Source: Sialis fuliginosa
Lineage: Eukaryota > Arthropoda > Insecta > Megaloptera > Sialidae
DNA length: 64,000 bases
NCBI GenBank assembly: GCA_961205875.1
Contig: OY540817.1
Span: 7,785,001 to 7,849,000 of the forward strand
Direction: 5' to 3'
Shown: in pieces, positions 1 to 10,740 of the stretch
Layout: each line of letters opens with the position of its first letter
How positions within the stretch are numbered: position 1 is the stretch's first letter
Made by a program: the position numbers and the translations under genes
Notes under the pieces: generated by a model
Told to the model about the DNA's origin: nothing
Seen by the model: the letters and a program-made list of their open reading frames with translations, nothing else
Databases searched by the model: none

Positions 1-1390
1 TAAATATAAAACTACAGTATTTCCGTTTATTCACAAAACCTTTAACCTTTTCCGGAATACGACTTCTTATTTTGAGAAGAGAAGAATAAAATGTTACTAT
101 ATTAAATCTTTGAATCGTTCGTGAAAGCTTAAAAATTGAATGAACTTTTATTGTAAAAACTGATTTCTTTTCAAAACAAATTTCAAAGAGATTTAATACC
201 TAGACGTACATTTTTATATAAAACTTCATTCGAAAATATCAATTTTATATAATTTAAGAAAATTATAATATTATTACAAAGATATATTTTATTAAACATT
301 ATAATTATAATTAATTTTCTAACGATTTTAAACTTCTATGTCATACATATTTTATCAATATATTATTATATACATATATACATCTATAGGCACTGTCTTT
401 TGTAAGAATTTTAATTATTTTTTTTATACGTCAATTAATAATCGAGTTTTTTTTAAATTTGACTGTATTTCTTTATTCCGACATGATATAAAAACTATAC
501 TTAAACGATTTTGATGAGACTTCCACTATTTGAAAGCTTAAGACCCTATATAATTTGTTTATATTATATGATAATTAATTTATGGCAGGTATTACATATT
601 GAAAACAAAATGATATTTTCTAATAAAAATCTATAAAAATGAAAAACAACATCAATAATTCAGCTAAGCATTAAAATAAAATAAATATTTAATTTCGAAA
701 CAAATGCGGGAAATTTTTACAATCAAATAAAATAATCACAAAAGACAATTCGACTTCAAAAAAATACCAAAACAAAATTTTCCAGATACAAGAGTACCCT
801 AACATCAAAAACTTGTCAAGTAAATATGAAACCCAATAAAGGTAATACTCGTACATGTATTATCATACAAATGACTCTGGCAACATTGTAAACTTATTTT
901 ATTGTGTAACGAATAAGAGATAGATGCGAAAGAAAAAAGAAATATCGGATTACGGTATAATAACGGCATAAGAAAAATTGTTTTTGTCGTGCAGAAAATT
1001 ATTTCTTCTAAAGACTTCAAGAGTACTTAACTAAAATCGTACCTACAGAAGTTTACATATGTATATATGTATGTTATATATGAGTATTTTGTGAAGTGTA
1101 ATAAATATATTAAAGCTAGAGGATTTTCAGGATCAGCTTGAAAATGCTTATTTTTTTAATTTTAAATTTTAAAAGAATCTAAATAAGTACCTAATAAACA
1201 ATTAAAAAAAAACTTAGGTACATTTTATCAGAAAACATAAATAGCATTTTTTTTTCAATACCTATGTGCCTGACTTGAAAATTCAATCTAGATCAGGGTT
1301 GAAGCTCTGGAGCCTCCACATTTTATATCTATGCAAATTATTAACATTAAGGAATAAAAAAAGTTATGATCTTAACATTGACATCACGGA
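1..1390. other. AT-rich intergenic sequence, no gene seen
   Basis: Very AT-rich with only short chance open frames. No splice-bounded exon, RNA gene or clear repeat boundary was recognised. Confidence 0.6.
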
Positions 1391-1393
1391 TTA

Positions 1394-1747
1394 TGACATA
1401 GGAAATTTAACATGGGGGCAATTAGAAGTATTCTAGTAACCTTTGGACAAATTTAACGATGTGCGATTGGTGCATTTTGAAATGCCGCCACAAAATTTAA
1501 TAAAATAGTAATTAGTCTTTTGTTTTCAAAATATCTGCCAAAAAATATTATTATTATTTTATCTAGGATGCTTACATTAATTTCATTAATGAATTTTATT
1601 GTTGAAAACAAAATACTGTTGATTAATTTAAAATTTATCGGTTAGTTTCGAGGCGGTGTTTCAAATTGCACCTATCACACATCGTTCAATTTGACCAAAG
1701 GCTACTACAACATTTCTAATTGTCCCCATGTTTAATTTCCTATGTCA
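1394..1747. mobile_element. Inverted-repeat MITE family C, copy 1
   Basis: About 105 bp at each end are inverted copies: 'tgacataggaaatttaacat' at the left and its complement 'cctatgtca' at the right end. Both arms carry 'aatttaacgatgtgcgat'-like sequence. The 354 bp unit recurs at 36925-37298. It has no coding capacity. Confidence 0.8.
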
Positions 1748-1977
1748 ATTCTAATCGAAAAACTCGAAAGTAAACTGTAAGATTTTGTGACGAAAAAAAC
1801 TCGGAAAGTTTCATTCGCTAAACGAAAATAAACATTATAACGTTGTCTATTTAATCTTGTTTAAAAAATAATTAAGGGTCTCCATTTCTTGATTATCCTT
1901 TAAATCCGACCCTGAATTCAATATAATTTGTTTGTTTCGTTATTACATCAATATCACAAACATCAATACATAAAATA

Positions 1978-2268
1978 CCGGATGTCCCATATTTGGTTAA
2001 ATGAGATGCATTATTTGCATGGAAGGGGTGAGTATTACTACGTCAAAATATATTAATAATTCTATGTGGTTCGGGCGATGCGGTATCCCCAAAAAACTGA
2101 AAATTCCGAATTCCTTTAAATGGCTATAACTTTTTTGTCAAAGTAGATAGATAGGTACTTTTTTTTAAATTATATCACTTTTAGTTTTCCAGTTAAAAAC
2201 CCAAACTTTAGTTTTTCTTATGGGCCACTAAGTTGGTTATAGCAAATTTGAACGTGTTTTTTTAATCT
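1978..2268 (+). repeat. Single diverged arm of the 'acaggatgtc' foldback family
   Basis: Matches the left arm of the element at 56987-57680 through 'ggtgagtattacta', 'ttttttgtcaaagtagatag', 'ttatatcacttttagtttt' and 'ttgaacgtgtttttttaa'. The right arm is absent, so this is a half copy. Confidence 0.65.
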
Positions 2269-2740
2269 ATTTTACAACGATATTCAATTGATTAAAAATT
2301 AACTATAAATAACTTAAGCTATACAAAATGGCTTAGAAATGAGTATTTAAGCCCGATGGCCAATAAAGTTAATTTGAAAAAAAGCTATTACATAAATATG
2401 CATTGCAGTACTAGTATTTAACTATTGCCTAAGACACAAAGCAACAAGTAAGTAATTCAATATCAACGCCGTGTCGTTAAAATAAGGATTATTTTCATTA
2501 CCACGTTGTAAACAAAGTTACACATTGTACTATAGCTAATAAAATTTCAATAAGTAAGTATATTACACGATCAAATAATATACATACATATATTTTATAG
2601 TAGATATAAAGATGTCAAGAATCTACGATCAAATCTTTACTTGAACTAAATCATTTTATGAAATACTAGCGATATGAAATAAATACCTATGCTTGAGGCC
2701 ACTTATTGTCATAATAATATCATCATCATTCCTTTCTTAG
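2269..2740. other. AT-rich spacer
   Basis: No open frame of note and no clear repeat boundary. It ends shortly before a G-rich stretch. Confidence 0.5.
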
Positions 2741-2744
2741 GGAA

Positions 2745-3210
2745 CGCCCATAAACCTCGTTACGCTTTAAGAGGGGGGGGGGAGTAAGCTTTGATGTTAC
2801 ATGGGGGGTTGGGGGTCATATTCAAATTAATTCATACAAATAAAAACAAAACATTGTTGAACGATTAACCGATATTTATTATAATGTTTACTCGTGCTGT
2901 AGTTTAAAAAAACACATATTGTAATATACATCAGTGGTTCTTAAACTAGGGTCCGCGGAACTTTTGCTGGGGGTCCGTGAAACATGTTTAATATAAATTA
3001 AAGTAATTTTACATTTCTATTTACCAATGATTAATTAGTATCGAACGACCTTTGTTTTTCTGTCAAGGAGGGGATTCCTGAAAAATATTTTTTCAAAAGA
3101 GGGTCCCTAGACTACATAAGTTTAAGAACCGCTGATATACATGAAACTGCGTTACGTAACATTAGACGTTACATTACATGGAGGAGGAGAGTCCAAAACG
3201 TGTTTATGGA
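2745..3210. repeat. Degenerate inverted-repeat element carrying a nested hAT-like insertion
   Basis: Left part: 'cgcccataaacctcgttacg', then a run of ten or more G and 'gatgttacatgg'. Right part: 'gcgttacgtaaca', 'ttacattacatgg' and 'aaacgtgtttatgg'. 'ccataaac' at the left faces its complement at the right. The element is split by the 203 bp unit at 2932-3134. Confidence 0.4.
2932..3134. mobile_element. hAT-like MITE with perfect 8-bp target duplication
   Basis: Left end CAGTGGTTCTTAAACT, inverted right end CAGCGGTTCTTAAACT (15 of 16 match). It is flanked by 'atatacat' at 2924-2931 and again at 3135-3142. An 8-bp duplication and CAG-type ends are hallmarks of the hAT superfamily, and the end resembles Charlie/SPIN-type termini. 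At 203 bp with no coding frame it is non-autonomous. Confidence 0.85.
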
Positions 3211-3741
3211 ATTATTCTAATTAAAAATTTTATTAATATTCTACTAAATACCCAATACATTTTTTTTAAAGGTTAAATGGAAAAACGTGTTTAGGGCCCC
3301 GATCAAAGAAACCATAAAAATTCGTATCGGTCTATTTTTTTTCTCATGTCATTCATATTATCCGATTGTTGATCACAAAATCTAAAAAAATATTCAATTT
3401 TTCCTTGAAGTTCAAAAAATCAAGATAATGAAATAATTTTTTTAAAAACACACACAAAACTGAATGTTATATATGCGTACAATTATCTACATTACCCGTG
3501 TTGTTTATTACTATTTAATAAAAATGTGAAATTAAAATCGCGAACCCCCAGACTAGAATTTTCAGCCAGCCCCTTCCCACCAAGAAATGTTCTAGATGAC
3601 AACAAAAAAAGTTTGTTGACTCGCCCGCGCCAAGCCCTTCCTTAGACCCCGAGGCTACAGCCCTGCCAGTCCTCCATTTATGGGTATTATATTTCAAATA
3701 CAATAATGAGTACAAGTCAAGTAAAAATATCAAAATTATTT
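3211..3741. other. Intergenic sequence before the XRCC3 3' end
   Basis: Mostly AT-rich. A moderately GC block at 3540-3680 resembles repeat debris. No gene recognised. Confidence 0.4.
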
Positions 3742-3747
3742 TTTATT
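3742..3747 (-). other. Probable poly(A) signal of XRCC3
   Basis: AATAAA read on the minus strand, about 115 nt past the XRCC3 stop codon. This is a normal 3' UTR distance. Confidence 0.5.
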
Positions 3748-3861
3748 AAAACAAAGGTAATGCAAGTATCATACAACAATATAAACGTAATACATCACAA
3801 TTTTCACAATTCATATTCAACATGCAATTTTTTTTTACAAATAATATGTTTAAAAATAGTT

Positions 3862-6055
3862 TTAATTAACTCCTTCCACTCCTGAGCTAGTTACTACAAA
3901 TGGACATGTACGAGTTGGCAAATCTGGTGCTGAGACAACTTTAAATTCTCTCAAACGATTAGATACATTCATTGTTGAGCCACTGGCCACAACAGCTGTA
4001 GAATTTTTTGAAAGAAAAAGACGCGTAGTGACAGCATTACTCCAAGTTAAACCCAAAGCAGGTACAGGACCTGATGTGTCATCTGTTACATTATCAGTCA
4101 CCTATAAAAATGCACAATTTATTTAATATCCACGTTCCTAAAGTTTCAGAAACCCTAATGGCTTCGTTTACACTGTATTTAAACATTTACACCAAAGGGA
4201 GCTTCGGGTAATGACCTCTTGACGTTAATAACGTCTAGTCTTTTACGCCAAATACTAGGTGGGCATTTCAGAAACTTGATGTAACACGCAGAGTTCAGTT
4301 TGCGCGCTAGCGTAAATTTATAATCAGCATATCTCAACACTCAGAGCAGCTACCACGCGGTTTTCGGTCTTAATAGATCTTTAAATTAGATCTATGAGCA
4401 CAAATCAAAACATGCAACCAGTTTTAATGAGTGAAAAACTTCGCTTTTAATATTAAAATTGGATTGAAAAAAATAACAGTTTATAAGAATATATTCTCTA
4501 TGCAGTAACATTTTTAATTTTTGGTTAGTATTTTAAATTTAAAAAAAATAATTAAAAATTGCTTTTATGTTCGTACAATTCATAAGAAATAACTATATTT
4601 TACAATACTAGTTATATATTTCTTTACTTACAATTAGACTAATATTAATAATTTTATATTCATTTTACAAATATTCAAACATTTATGTGTAACAAAGATG
4701 TATCAATCCATAAATCTGAGATTTATTTTACCCCATTTCTACGTATTCACGTCAATCCCTCGACTGTGCATCTCGACACAGTCACACCCATTTTTGCCCA
4801 TAGGATAAGGCATGTAAAATTACCGAAATTGTTCTAAAAATAGTATAAAAGTTTAAAAATATGTAAATATCGTGTAATTGCAAAGCACGCGTGGTGTAAA
4901 ACATGTAAAAGGTGTAAATTCAATATAATATAATAATACACCGTAAAATCACCACATACACATTTTTACACCGAATTTACATATAGGTACACTAAAAAAA
5001 GACGACGTAAATGGGATAACACAGTAGATGTATGTGTCGCCATCTATTGCATAGAATCTAAACTAAAGTTATCTTTCAGCATTGATCCAAACCATAGTAT
5101 TCTGTACGTCAGCCTGTAAAGTTAATTTCCATCTTTCCCAACATTTATGAACATTAGAGTTTGCAGCTTCGATAAAAAAATATTTAAATTTTAATATTAA
5201 TTTACTTACTTGGTTAACACATACAGCAGCTAAATTATATTCGTCCGATAATTGATGTAATTTTGTACTTATCATATTAATGTCTTTGCTACGTTCTAAA
5301 TAACTGCTCTTCTCGTATTCATATCGGAATATACCAGCTATCGAATCGATTACAATTAATCCAATTTTCTTTTGTTTTAATAATAATGGTACTTTTCTAT
5401 TGATGCATACATTCAATTGATCCTAAAATAAATGTTATTATTAACAATATAAAAAATTATAAATTAAATAACTACGTTTTTGTTTACTAACCGAAGACAT
5501 TACGTGTTCGATAAAAATATTATCAGTAAAAGAAATTTGTTCATATATCTGAAACTTTTTGGGAAATAATAAACACAACTCGTTCAAACGTTTCATAGGA
5601 AATGTTCCTTCGGTACAAATGTAAACTGCACCTATTAATTAAAATAACCAATTAACCAATTAAAATACCAAATTAAAATATAAAATACCTGATGCTAATC
5701 CACCTAAATCTATTGGATACTGTACAGTTAGAGCTAATTGCAGACATATTTGTGTTTTTCCTGCTCCAGCTTCTCCAGATATTTCTGTAATACCCCGAAC
5801 TGGTATTCCGCCATCCAAAACATTATCTAAAACTTTACAACCTGTTGATAAACGTCTCCAAGTTGAACTTTTACTATCATTTAATTTAGTAACTGAAAAT
5901 AAAAAAAATAATAAAATGTATTTCAGTTATATATTATTAGAATTTTAAATAACTTTACCAGAAACTATTTTATTATTTTCTATGATATTTGTCATCAAAT
6001 TATTTGCTTGTGACATTTCTTCTTTAGTTAATGATTTAATATAACTTTTATCCAT
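3862..6055 (-). CDS. XRCC3: XRCC3, RAD51-paralogue DNA repair ATPase (5 exons)
   Basis: RecA/RAD51-family ATPase. In other animals XRCC3 pairs with RAD51C in the nucleus and supports homologous recombination; the Drosophila relative is spn-B. Exons read on the minus strand: 6055-5959, 5892-5689, 5631-5492, 5422-5210 and 4101-3862, all with GT-AG junctions and an open frame of 297 codons. Walker A is GEAGAGKT at residues 72-79 and Walker B is LIVIDS at 169-174. XRCC3-type blocks include GAVYICTEGTFPMKRL, IFIEHV, NRKVPLLL, VCVNQ and PALGLTWSN. The chosen ATG opens the first frame facing the neighbouring gene. The protein is somewhat shorter than human XRCC3 (about 346 residues), mainly because it lacks most of the N-terminal helical region. 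The last intron is long (1.1 kb); the others are under 75 bp. Family assignment is firm; the exact start is less so. Confidence 0.93.
4102..5209 (-). other. Last intron of XRCC3, with a degenerate inverted-repeat insert
   Basis: This 1.1 kb intron has donor GTAAGT at 5209-5204 and acceptor TTTATAG next to 4101. It is far longer than the other three introns of the gene. A stretch at about 4729-5022 starts with 'accccatttctacgt' and ends with 'acgtaaatgggata', which are imperfect inverted copies, so a small MITE-like insertion is likely. The exon 4 frame stays open for about 46 codons past the donor before a stop, so intron retention would give a C-terminally truncated protein. No conserved domain was recognised in that extension. 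Confidence 0.6.
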
Positions 6056-6225
6056 GCTTTTGCAACTTTCGAAATTTTTGAATTGGACTTTTTATATTTA
6101 TTCATACTTTCGATTTATTATGTTGGTAGTAAACAGATGTGTTTATGTCAATTTTGACAATGTTTTAAAAGTTTCAAATAATAATTATGAATTGTTCTAG
6201 CGGTTCTAGCTTATAATTTATTAAA
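6056..6225. promoter_or_regulatory. Shared divergent promoter region of XRCC3 and the NAT8-like gene
   Basis: Only 170 bp separate the two start codons, which face away from each other, so both promoters and both 5' UTRs must lie here or overlap the first exons. No clear TATA box is placed for either gene. The palindrome 'gtcaattttgac' is centred near 6155. A nine-codon open frame (ATG at 6187, stop ending at 6216) precedes the acetyltransferase ATG by 9 bp and would act as an upstream ORF if transcription starts before it. Confidence 0.6.
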
Positions 6226-7269
6226 ATGGCTTATTATATTATTATTAGAGAATGTCGTGCTAATGACAAATCTAAATGTTCAGAATTACTTCATAGTTCT
6301 ATTATGTCAAATGTTTCTACTGCATTTATATCAACAATTTTCAGAGAAGTAATGAAAAAATTATTTTATTAATTTAACAAAATACATTGGTGTATATTTT
6401 TTACAGTTAACATTCGAGTTGATAGTTCTAACTTCTGCAGTAATGTTTATATTTGTTGGTGTACCAATATCGTTCTGTATTTTTTCTATTCCGATAGTAA
6501 TACTTTTAGTATATTTCGGTGTTTACATATCTCATTATGCAAAATCAATGGAATTGGCACAACAATCAAGAGATTTATTTTGTTGGGTAGCTGAAGCATT
6601 TGAACCACTTACTTTTAATAATCGTAAGGATACTAATTACTCTATTATAACAGAAGATGAAATGAATTCAAAACAAGAATTTGAATCTACTTCATTTCAA
6701 AGGAAAATCGTTGGTACTGTATCAATAGATAAACATCGTAATAAAAGTTATGCGGCATGGATTAAAAAGTTTGCAGTAGATTCGAAGTAAATTAATTAAT
6801 TATGATATTTATTTATATTGTGAGTTACCTATAACAAAAATTTTTTTACAGTTATCGTCGTAAACATATAGGAGCTTCCTTAGTGCGTGCTCTTACAAAA
6901 TACTGCGAAGATCAAAGATTTGAATCAATTGAAGTTACAACTGCAGAGTGTCACGAAGCAGCCAGGCAACTTTTTGTTAATTCAGGGTTAGTGAAATATC
7001 AGTATTGAGTGCAAATATAACAAACGTTAGAAAAGTATGTGTCAGTAGTTTAGAATGAAGCTTTAGTTAATATTTATTACTTAATTCTATGTTTTTTAAT
7101 GTTTGCGATGATTTGCACTTAAATATTGTCGAGTTTAGATAAAATATCTTATAGAAATAATAATTTTTTATTCTTCAGTTTTCATCTCGTACAAATTTAT
7201 CACAAGAAATTAATTGTTGCATCTATTCAGAAATACCATTTAGGAAAAGAAATTGGATCTTTTATATAA
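6226..7269 (+). CDS. NAT8-like membrane-anchored GNAT N-acetyltransferase (4 exons)
   Basis: Predicted GCN5-related N-acetyltransferase of the NAT8/CML type, which uses acetyl-CoA. Family members sit in ER/Golgi membranes and act on cysteine conjugates or protein lysines; the substrate here is unknown. Exons are 6226-6348, 6407-6786, 6852-6986 and 7179-7269, with GT-AG junctions and 242 codons. Residues 1-41 form a short basic/acidic head. About 45-85 is a strongly hydrophobic hairpin-like segment (VMFIFVGVP... IVILLVYFGVYI). The acetyl-CoA loop RRKHIGASL is at about 170-178, followed by VTTAECHEAARQLFVNSGF, typical of motif B. The end KLIVASIQKYHLGKEIG resembles family C-termini. Length and layout match NAT8-like proteins of about 230 residues. 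Poly(A) signal AATAAA lies at 7346. Confidence 0.85.
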
Positions 7270-7345
7270 CCAAGAAAATCTCTTTTTTAAAGTAACAAGC
7301 AATAGTTACTTTTTAAATATTTTTATATAATGATCATGATAAATG

Positions 7346-7351
7346 AATAAA
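7346..7351 (+). other. Probable poly(A) signal of the NAT8-like gene
   Basis: AATAAA 77 nt past the stop codon, followed by a T-rich, A-rich stretch. A family A repeat begins about 80 bp further on. Confidence 0.55.
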
Positions 7352-7428
7352 TGGGACCAATGAAAGATCATTTTAATTGATTTAATAAAAATTAGTGGTC
7401 TAACTTAACATAAGGAGGATAACAATTC

Positions 7429-8187
7429 AAAAACACCTGCCAAGTAAATGCACAGTGCTTCCTCATGCTAAATTCACCAAAGATAATTAATTATTGAACA
7501 ATTTAATTAAAAACCGATGCTCAGATAAATTGCTTAGAATTGGTTAACTTTTTAATTTTTATACAGTTTTACTAAAAAATATTAGTTCGAAGTTTTTCTT
7601 AAGACGCGCCTGATTATTTTTTCGTATATTTTTAATTTTTTGACAATTTCAATCTAAATCTAAATTTATGCAAACGTCAAAATGACATTTAATATGTCCA
7701 AGCAAATATCAATTTAGAAAAACAAAACACAAATTTTTAAAATAAATTGAGATAAATCTTTGCAAGAAAATATTTTACAACAAACGTTGTAGACCCATAT
7801 TATAGGAAATTGAATGCTCTACAAAAAATATTCTATAAAATTTTCACGTAGTGTCGTTCGTGAAATATCTTGAAAAAATAAGTATTTTGGGATGTCACCC
7901 CTCCCTCTTACACACGATTTTGATGATTTCGAAATGGAACTGTCCTCAAACCAGACCCAACCATCCGACCAAGTTTCAATAATATCGGTTTAGTGGTTCA
8001 TGAGTTATGCGTGTGACAAGGATTCAGGTGACAAATGGACAGACAAACAAACACGCAACGAAAAGTGTTTGTCTTGACGTGAAACAGAAAGATCAATTTA
8101 AAATTTTGAAATCAGAGAACATTTTTTTGTCTCAATCTAAAATGATCACAAAGCTTCTCGTATCTTCAATATTGCGAGAAAGCAAAA
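7429..8187 (+). repeat. Repeat family A, copy 1 (near full length)
   Basis: Starts near 'cacctgccaagtaaatgc' and ends near 'ttgcgagaaagcaaaa'. Shared landmarks with the other copies are 'cagtgcttcctcatgcta', a single 'acgtcaaaatgacatt' unit, 'ggttcatgagttatgcg' and 'gtcttgacgtgaaac'. No protein is encoded. It lies just after the NAT8-like poly(A) signal. Confidence 0.85.
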
Positions 8188-8420
8188 AACGAAATAATAT
8201 TTTATTTTTGATGAATCTATAGTTATTATATAATATACAAATATTCTAAATGGACTTTTATAATGTATAGTTATTGTATAGAGAATTTCATTCCAATTTA
8301 ATATTGTATTATGTGTTATTGTAAACTTTTTTGTAATTGTAATTAAAAAATAAATAATATATTCTTTATTTATTTGTAGTTTTATATTTTATTTTCCAGA
8401 AAACTTTAAAAATCGATTTA

Positions 8421-8757
8421 CAGTAGAGTCTCTTTTTATACGGTAGATATGTTCTACAGTTAATCGCGTATAAAAGACATTCCTTACATTGTAAAATTAG
8501 GGATACGTTCCATAATTTTTTAAAACCGCGATAAACCAAATGAATCAATTAACATCGGCCGAAAATCGTGTAACAAAGTTTTTGAACATTCACGAAAATA
8601 AAAATGTCTAAAAAAAACAAGAAAATTATTTTGAATTTAAATTCCTTAAATTGTCAGCTTTCATTTGATATCCCCCTCACCGAAATAGAGAATCCTTGAA
8701 TTTGCATGTAAATCTCATCGCGTAACTTCAAATCCACGTAAAAAAAACTACCTACTG
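8421..8757. mobile_element. pogo/Tigger-like MITE with TA target duplication
   Basis: The 5' end CAGTAGAGTCTCTTTTTATA and the inverted 3' end CAGTAGGTAGTTTTTTTTAC are imperfect terminal inverted repeats, both flanked by TA (8419-8420 and 8758-8759). CAGTAG-type ends with a TA duplication fit pogo-type miniature elements. It has no coding capacity. It sits in the 1.6 kb gap between the acetyltransferase and LAMTOR5. Confidence 0.55.
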
Positions 8758-8964
8758 TATTTATTTGGAAATGTTAACAATATTCATAATTGGCGCTCTA
8801 TCACGTCCACCAACTTTATTTCCTGTAGTCTATCTCTTACATTTCAATGAAAATGAACAGAGTTTTTTATTAAATTTTCTATAAACGTTCAAAACATTAC
8901 TTTTCTTTAATTAAATGTCAAACGAAAAAAGAAAATTATAAGAAATAAGTTTATTGCATTAAAA

Positions 8965-9395
8965 ATGGAGAAAAAACTAGATACGTTAATGAGTGATATG
9001 TAAGTAAATCATATTGTATTACCTAGAACTATTTATACTGAAATTATTTTATATTTTACAGAATAAAAACTGAAAATGTTACAGGATGTGTTTTTGCTGA
9101 TCATCAGGGTCTATGTTTAGGAAGTAAGTACTCTTATATTAAATTATTATTTATATAAATGACATATTACATAACATATCATCTAGTAAAAATATTATAT
9201 ATCCATATTTATATGTATTTAGACAAAGGTACTGTATCTACTACATCCGCTGGACTTATCGTAGCAATTGCAGAACTAGCTGGTCGATTAGAACCAACGC
9301 AACCGCCACCAGTAGTTCTATTAGAAAATGATACAAATTCATGTTGTATACAACGGAATGGTACAATTACTGGGGCAATTTTTAAAAAAGTCTAA
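8965..9395 (+). CDS. LAMTOR5: Ragulator complex subunit LAMTOR5 / HBXIP (3 exons)
   Basis: Roadblock-fold subunit of the pentameric Ragulator, which tethers Rag GTPases to the lysosome surface for amino-acid-dependent mTORC1 activation. Exons are 8965-8999, 9062-9123 and 9223-9395, with GT-AG junctions and 89 codons against 91 in human. Diagnostic blocks are TGCVFADHQGLCLG, NKGTVS, SAGLIVAIAELAGRL, PPPVVLLENDTNSCCIQRNG and the C-terminal ITGAIFKKV. They line up in order with human LAMTOR5 (SQGLNLG, RGTLS, AGVISVLAQQAAKL, PVVCLESDNGNIMIQK). The first exon is only 35 nt of coding sequence, and the gene would be missed by single-frame searches. No canonical AATAAA is evident close downstream. 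Confidence 0.92.
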
Positions 9396-9419
9396 TGTTT
9401 TTATATGCAATATGTGTAA

Positions 9420-10300
9420 TTTAAATTTAAAATCAATTTATATTTAAATGTTAAGATATATATATAATAATTTTAATTGTGTGAATGTGTAATGATATAT
9501 TTTTCTAAAAAAATAAGGTTTCTATATTTAAATGTGTTTGATTTTTGATACCCTCTCTGTTAGTGTTTTTTTATCAGAAAAAAACTAGTTGATATTTAAT
9601 TAATCATAATATATATGACTAATTAAAAAATTAAAGACAAAAAAGAAAGATAAAAAAATATTGAAACGATTTTAGTGGAATTAATAATAAAGAACTCGTT
9701 TTATGGTAGGTTTGTAACTTCGATAGTTAAAAATATTTTCTGCCATTGGTCGACAGGTGGCTGGATTAGTACAAATATTTTAAATGCATTTTTAGAACAA
9801 TATTTTTCAAAAATTCTATTTTTGTCTAATAAAAATAATAATTTAAATATAGGAAGCAAAATGCTATATTTTAATTGTTTAAGTTTCCAAGTATTAATTT
9901 TGTTTAATTTTTTTTCTACTCTGGACGTTTCGACCAACAAAAATGCAATGTTGAAGCAATAAATAATATTATTTAATAAAATCTCCGATATAAATTAGGA
10001 AGTCTAAAATAATTAGAAGACATTATTTCAATATAAATAAATCACATACATGATTATTTGATAATATAGCACCCCTTAGCCCTAAGACATATTACAATAA
10101 TATTGGGTCATGTTTCTGTCATTTGTGTTTTCCACCACTGCGAAGGTCCGGTTTGTGAACATACATACACCCACCATACCAGTGGCGTAGTTATAATTTT
10201 TTTTTCAAACATTTTCTTCGATATTTTGAAAGAGTGATTGGAAATAAAATATAAAGAGTATTTTTTATTATTTATATAAAATTCATATTAAATTTATATT
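9420..10300. other. AT-rich spacer after LAMTOR5
   Basis: Holds a 95-codon open frame at 9675-9962 of no recognisable family and AT-biased content, and the short motif 'cagtggcgta' at about 10181 that recurs near other repeat ends. No gene call is supported. Confidence 0.45.
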
Positions 10301-10307
10301 TATTTAT

Positions 10308-10640
10308 AGAATTATTGTTTAAGATTTTTGAAAAATATAGTTGAATTTGTATTCAACACAATTCTTTATTACATTATATTGTTCAATATTTAACGGTGTA
10401 GACAGCGTATTGCAAAAAAGCGCGCTGGCGGCAAACTTTTTTCCGACTTGATTTACTATTATCGTCACTGCTTATTCCTTATGTTACCTATCGTGACAAA
10501 ATATATACTAAATCCTGGGCAAAGAACATATCTATGAATTAAAAAAAAAACAAAAAAACACGTAAATCGAATAGGTAAGTTCTCGAGTGATAAGCGTATT
10601 AACGGACAAATAGACAGTGCAGATGTTCCGTTTTATAATA
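10308..10640 (+). repeat. Repeat family D, copy 1
   Basis: Shares 'gaattattgtttaagatt', 'gcgctggcggcaaac', 'gacttgatttactattat', 'ccttatgttacct' and 'ttctcgagtgataagcg' with copies at 17192, 38013 (minus) and 41053. A piece at 10705-10738 with 'gcgaagctgcggtgaaattc' looks like the end of a related unit. Confidence 0.75.
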
Positions 10641-10740
10641 TATATAGATACTTAAAAGTGAGGGGCATATTATATCATTGTATTTATTGACTGATTTTTA
10701 AATACATGTAGGCGAAGCTGCGGTGAAATTCTAGTTATTT

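Noticed and set aside
805-1020. 71-codon minus-strand open frame
   Set aside because: Composition is that of random AT-rich sequence; no family and no splice signals of note.
4729-5022. Firm MITE call inside the XRCC3 intron
   Set aside because: The inverted ends match only loosely, so it is mentioned in the intron entry but not listed as an element.
5069-5209. Extension of XRCC3 exon 4 as a coding end
   Set aside because: The GTAAGT donor and the excellent downstream exon at 4101-3862 give the conserved C-terminus; the extension matches nothing known in XRCC3.
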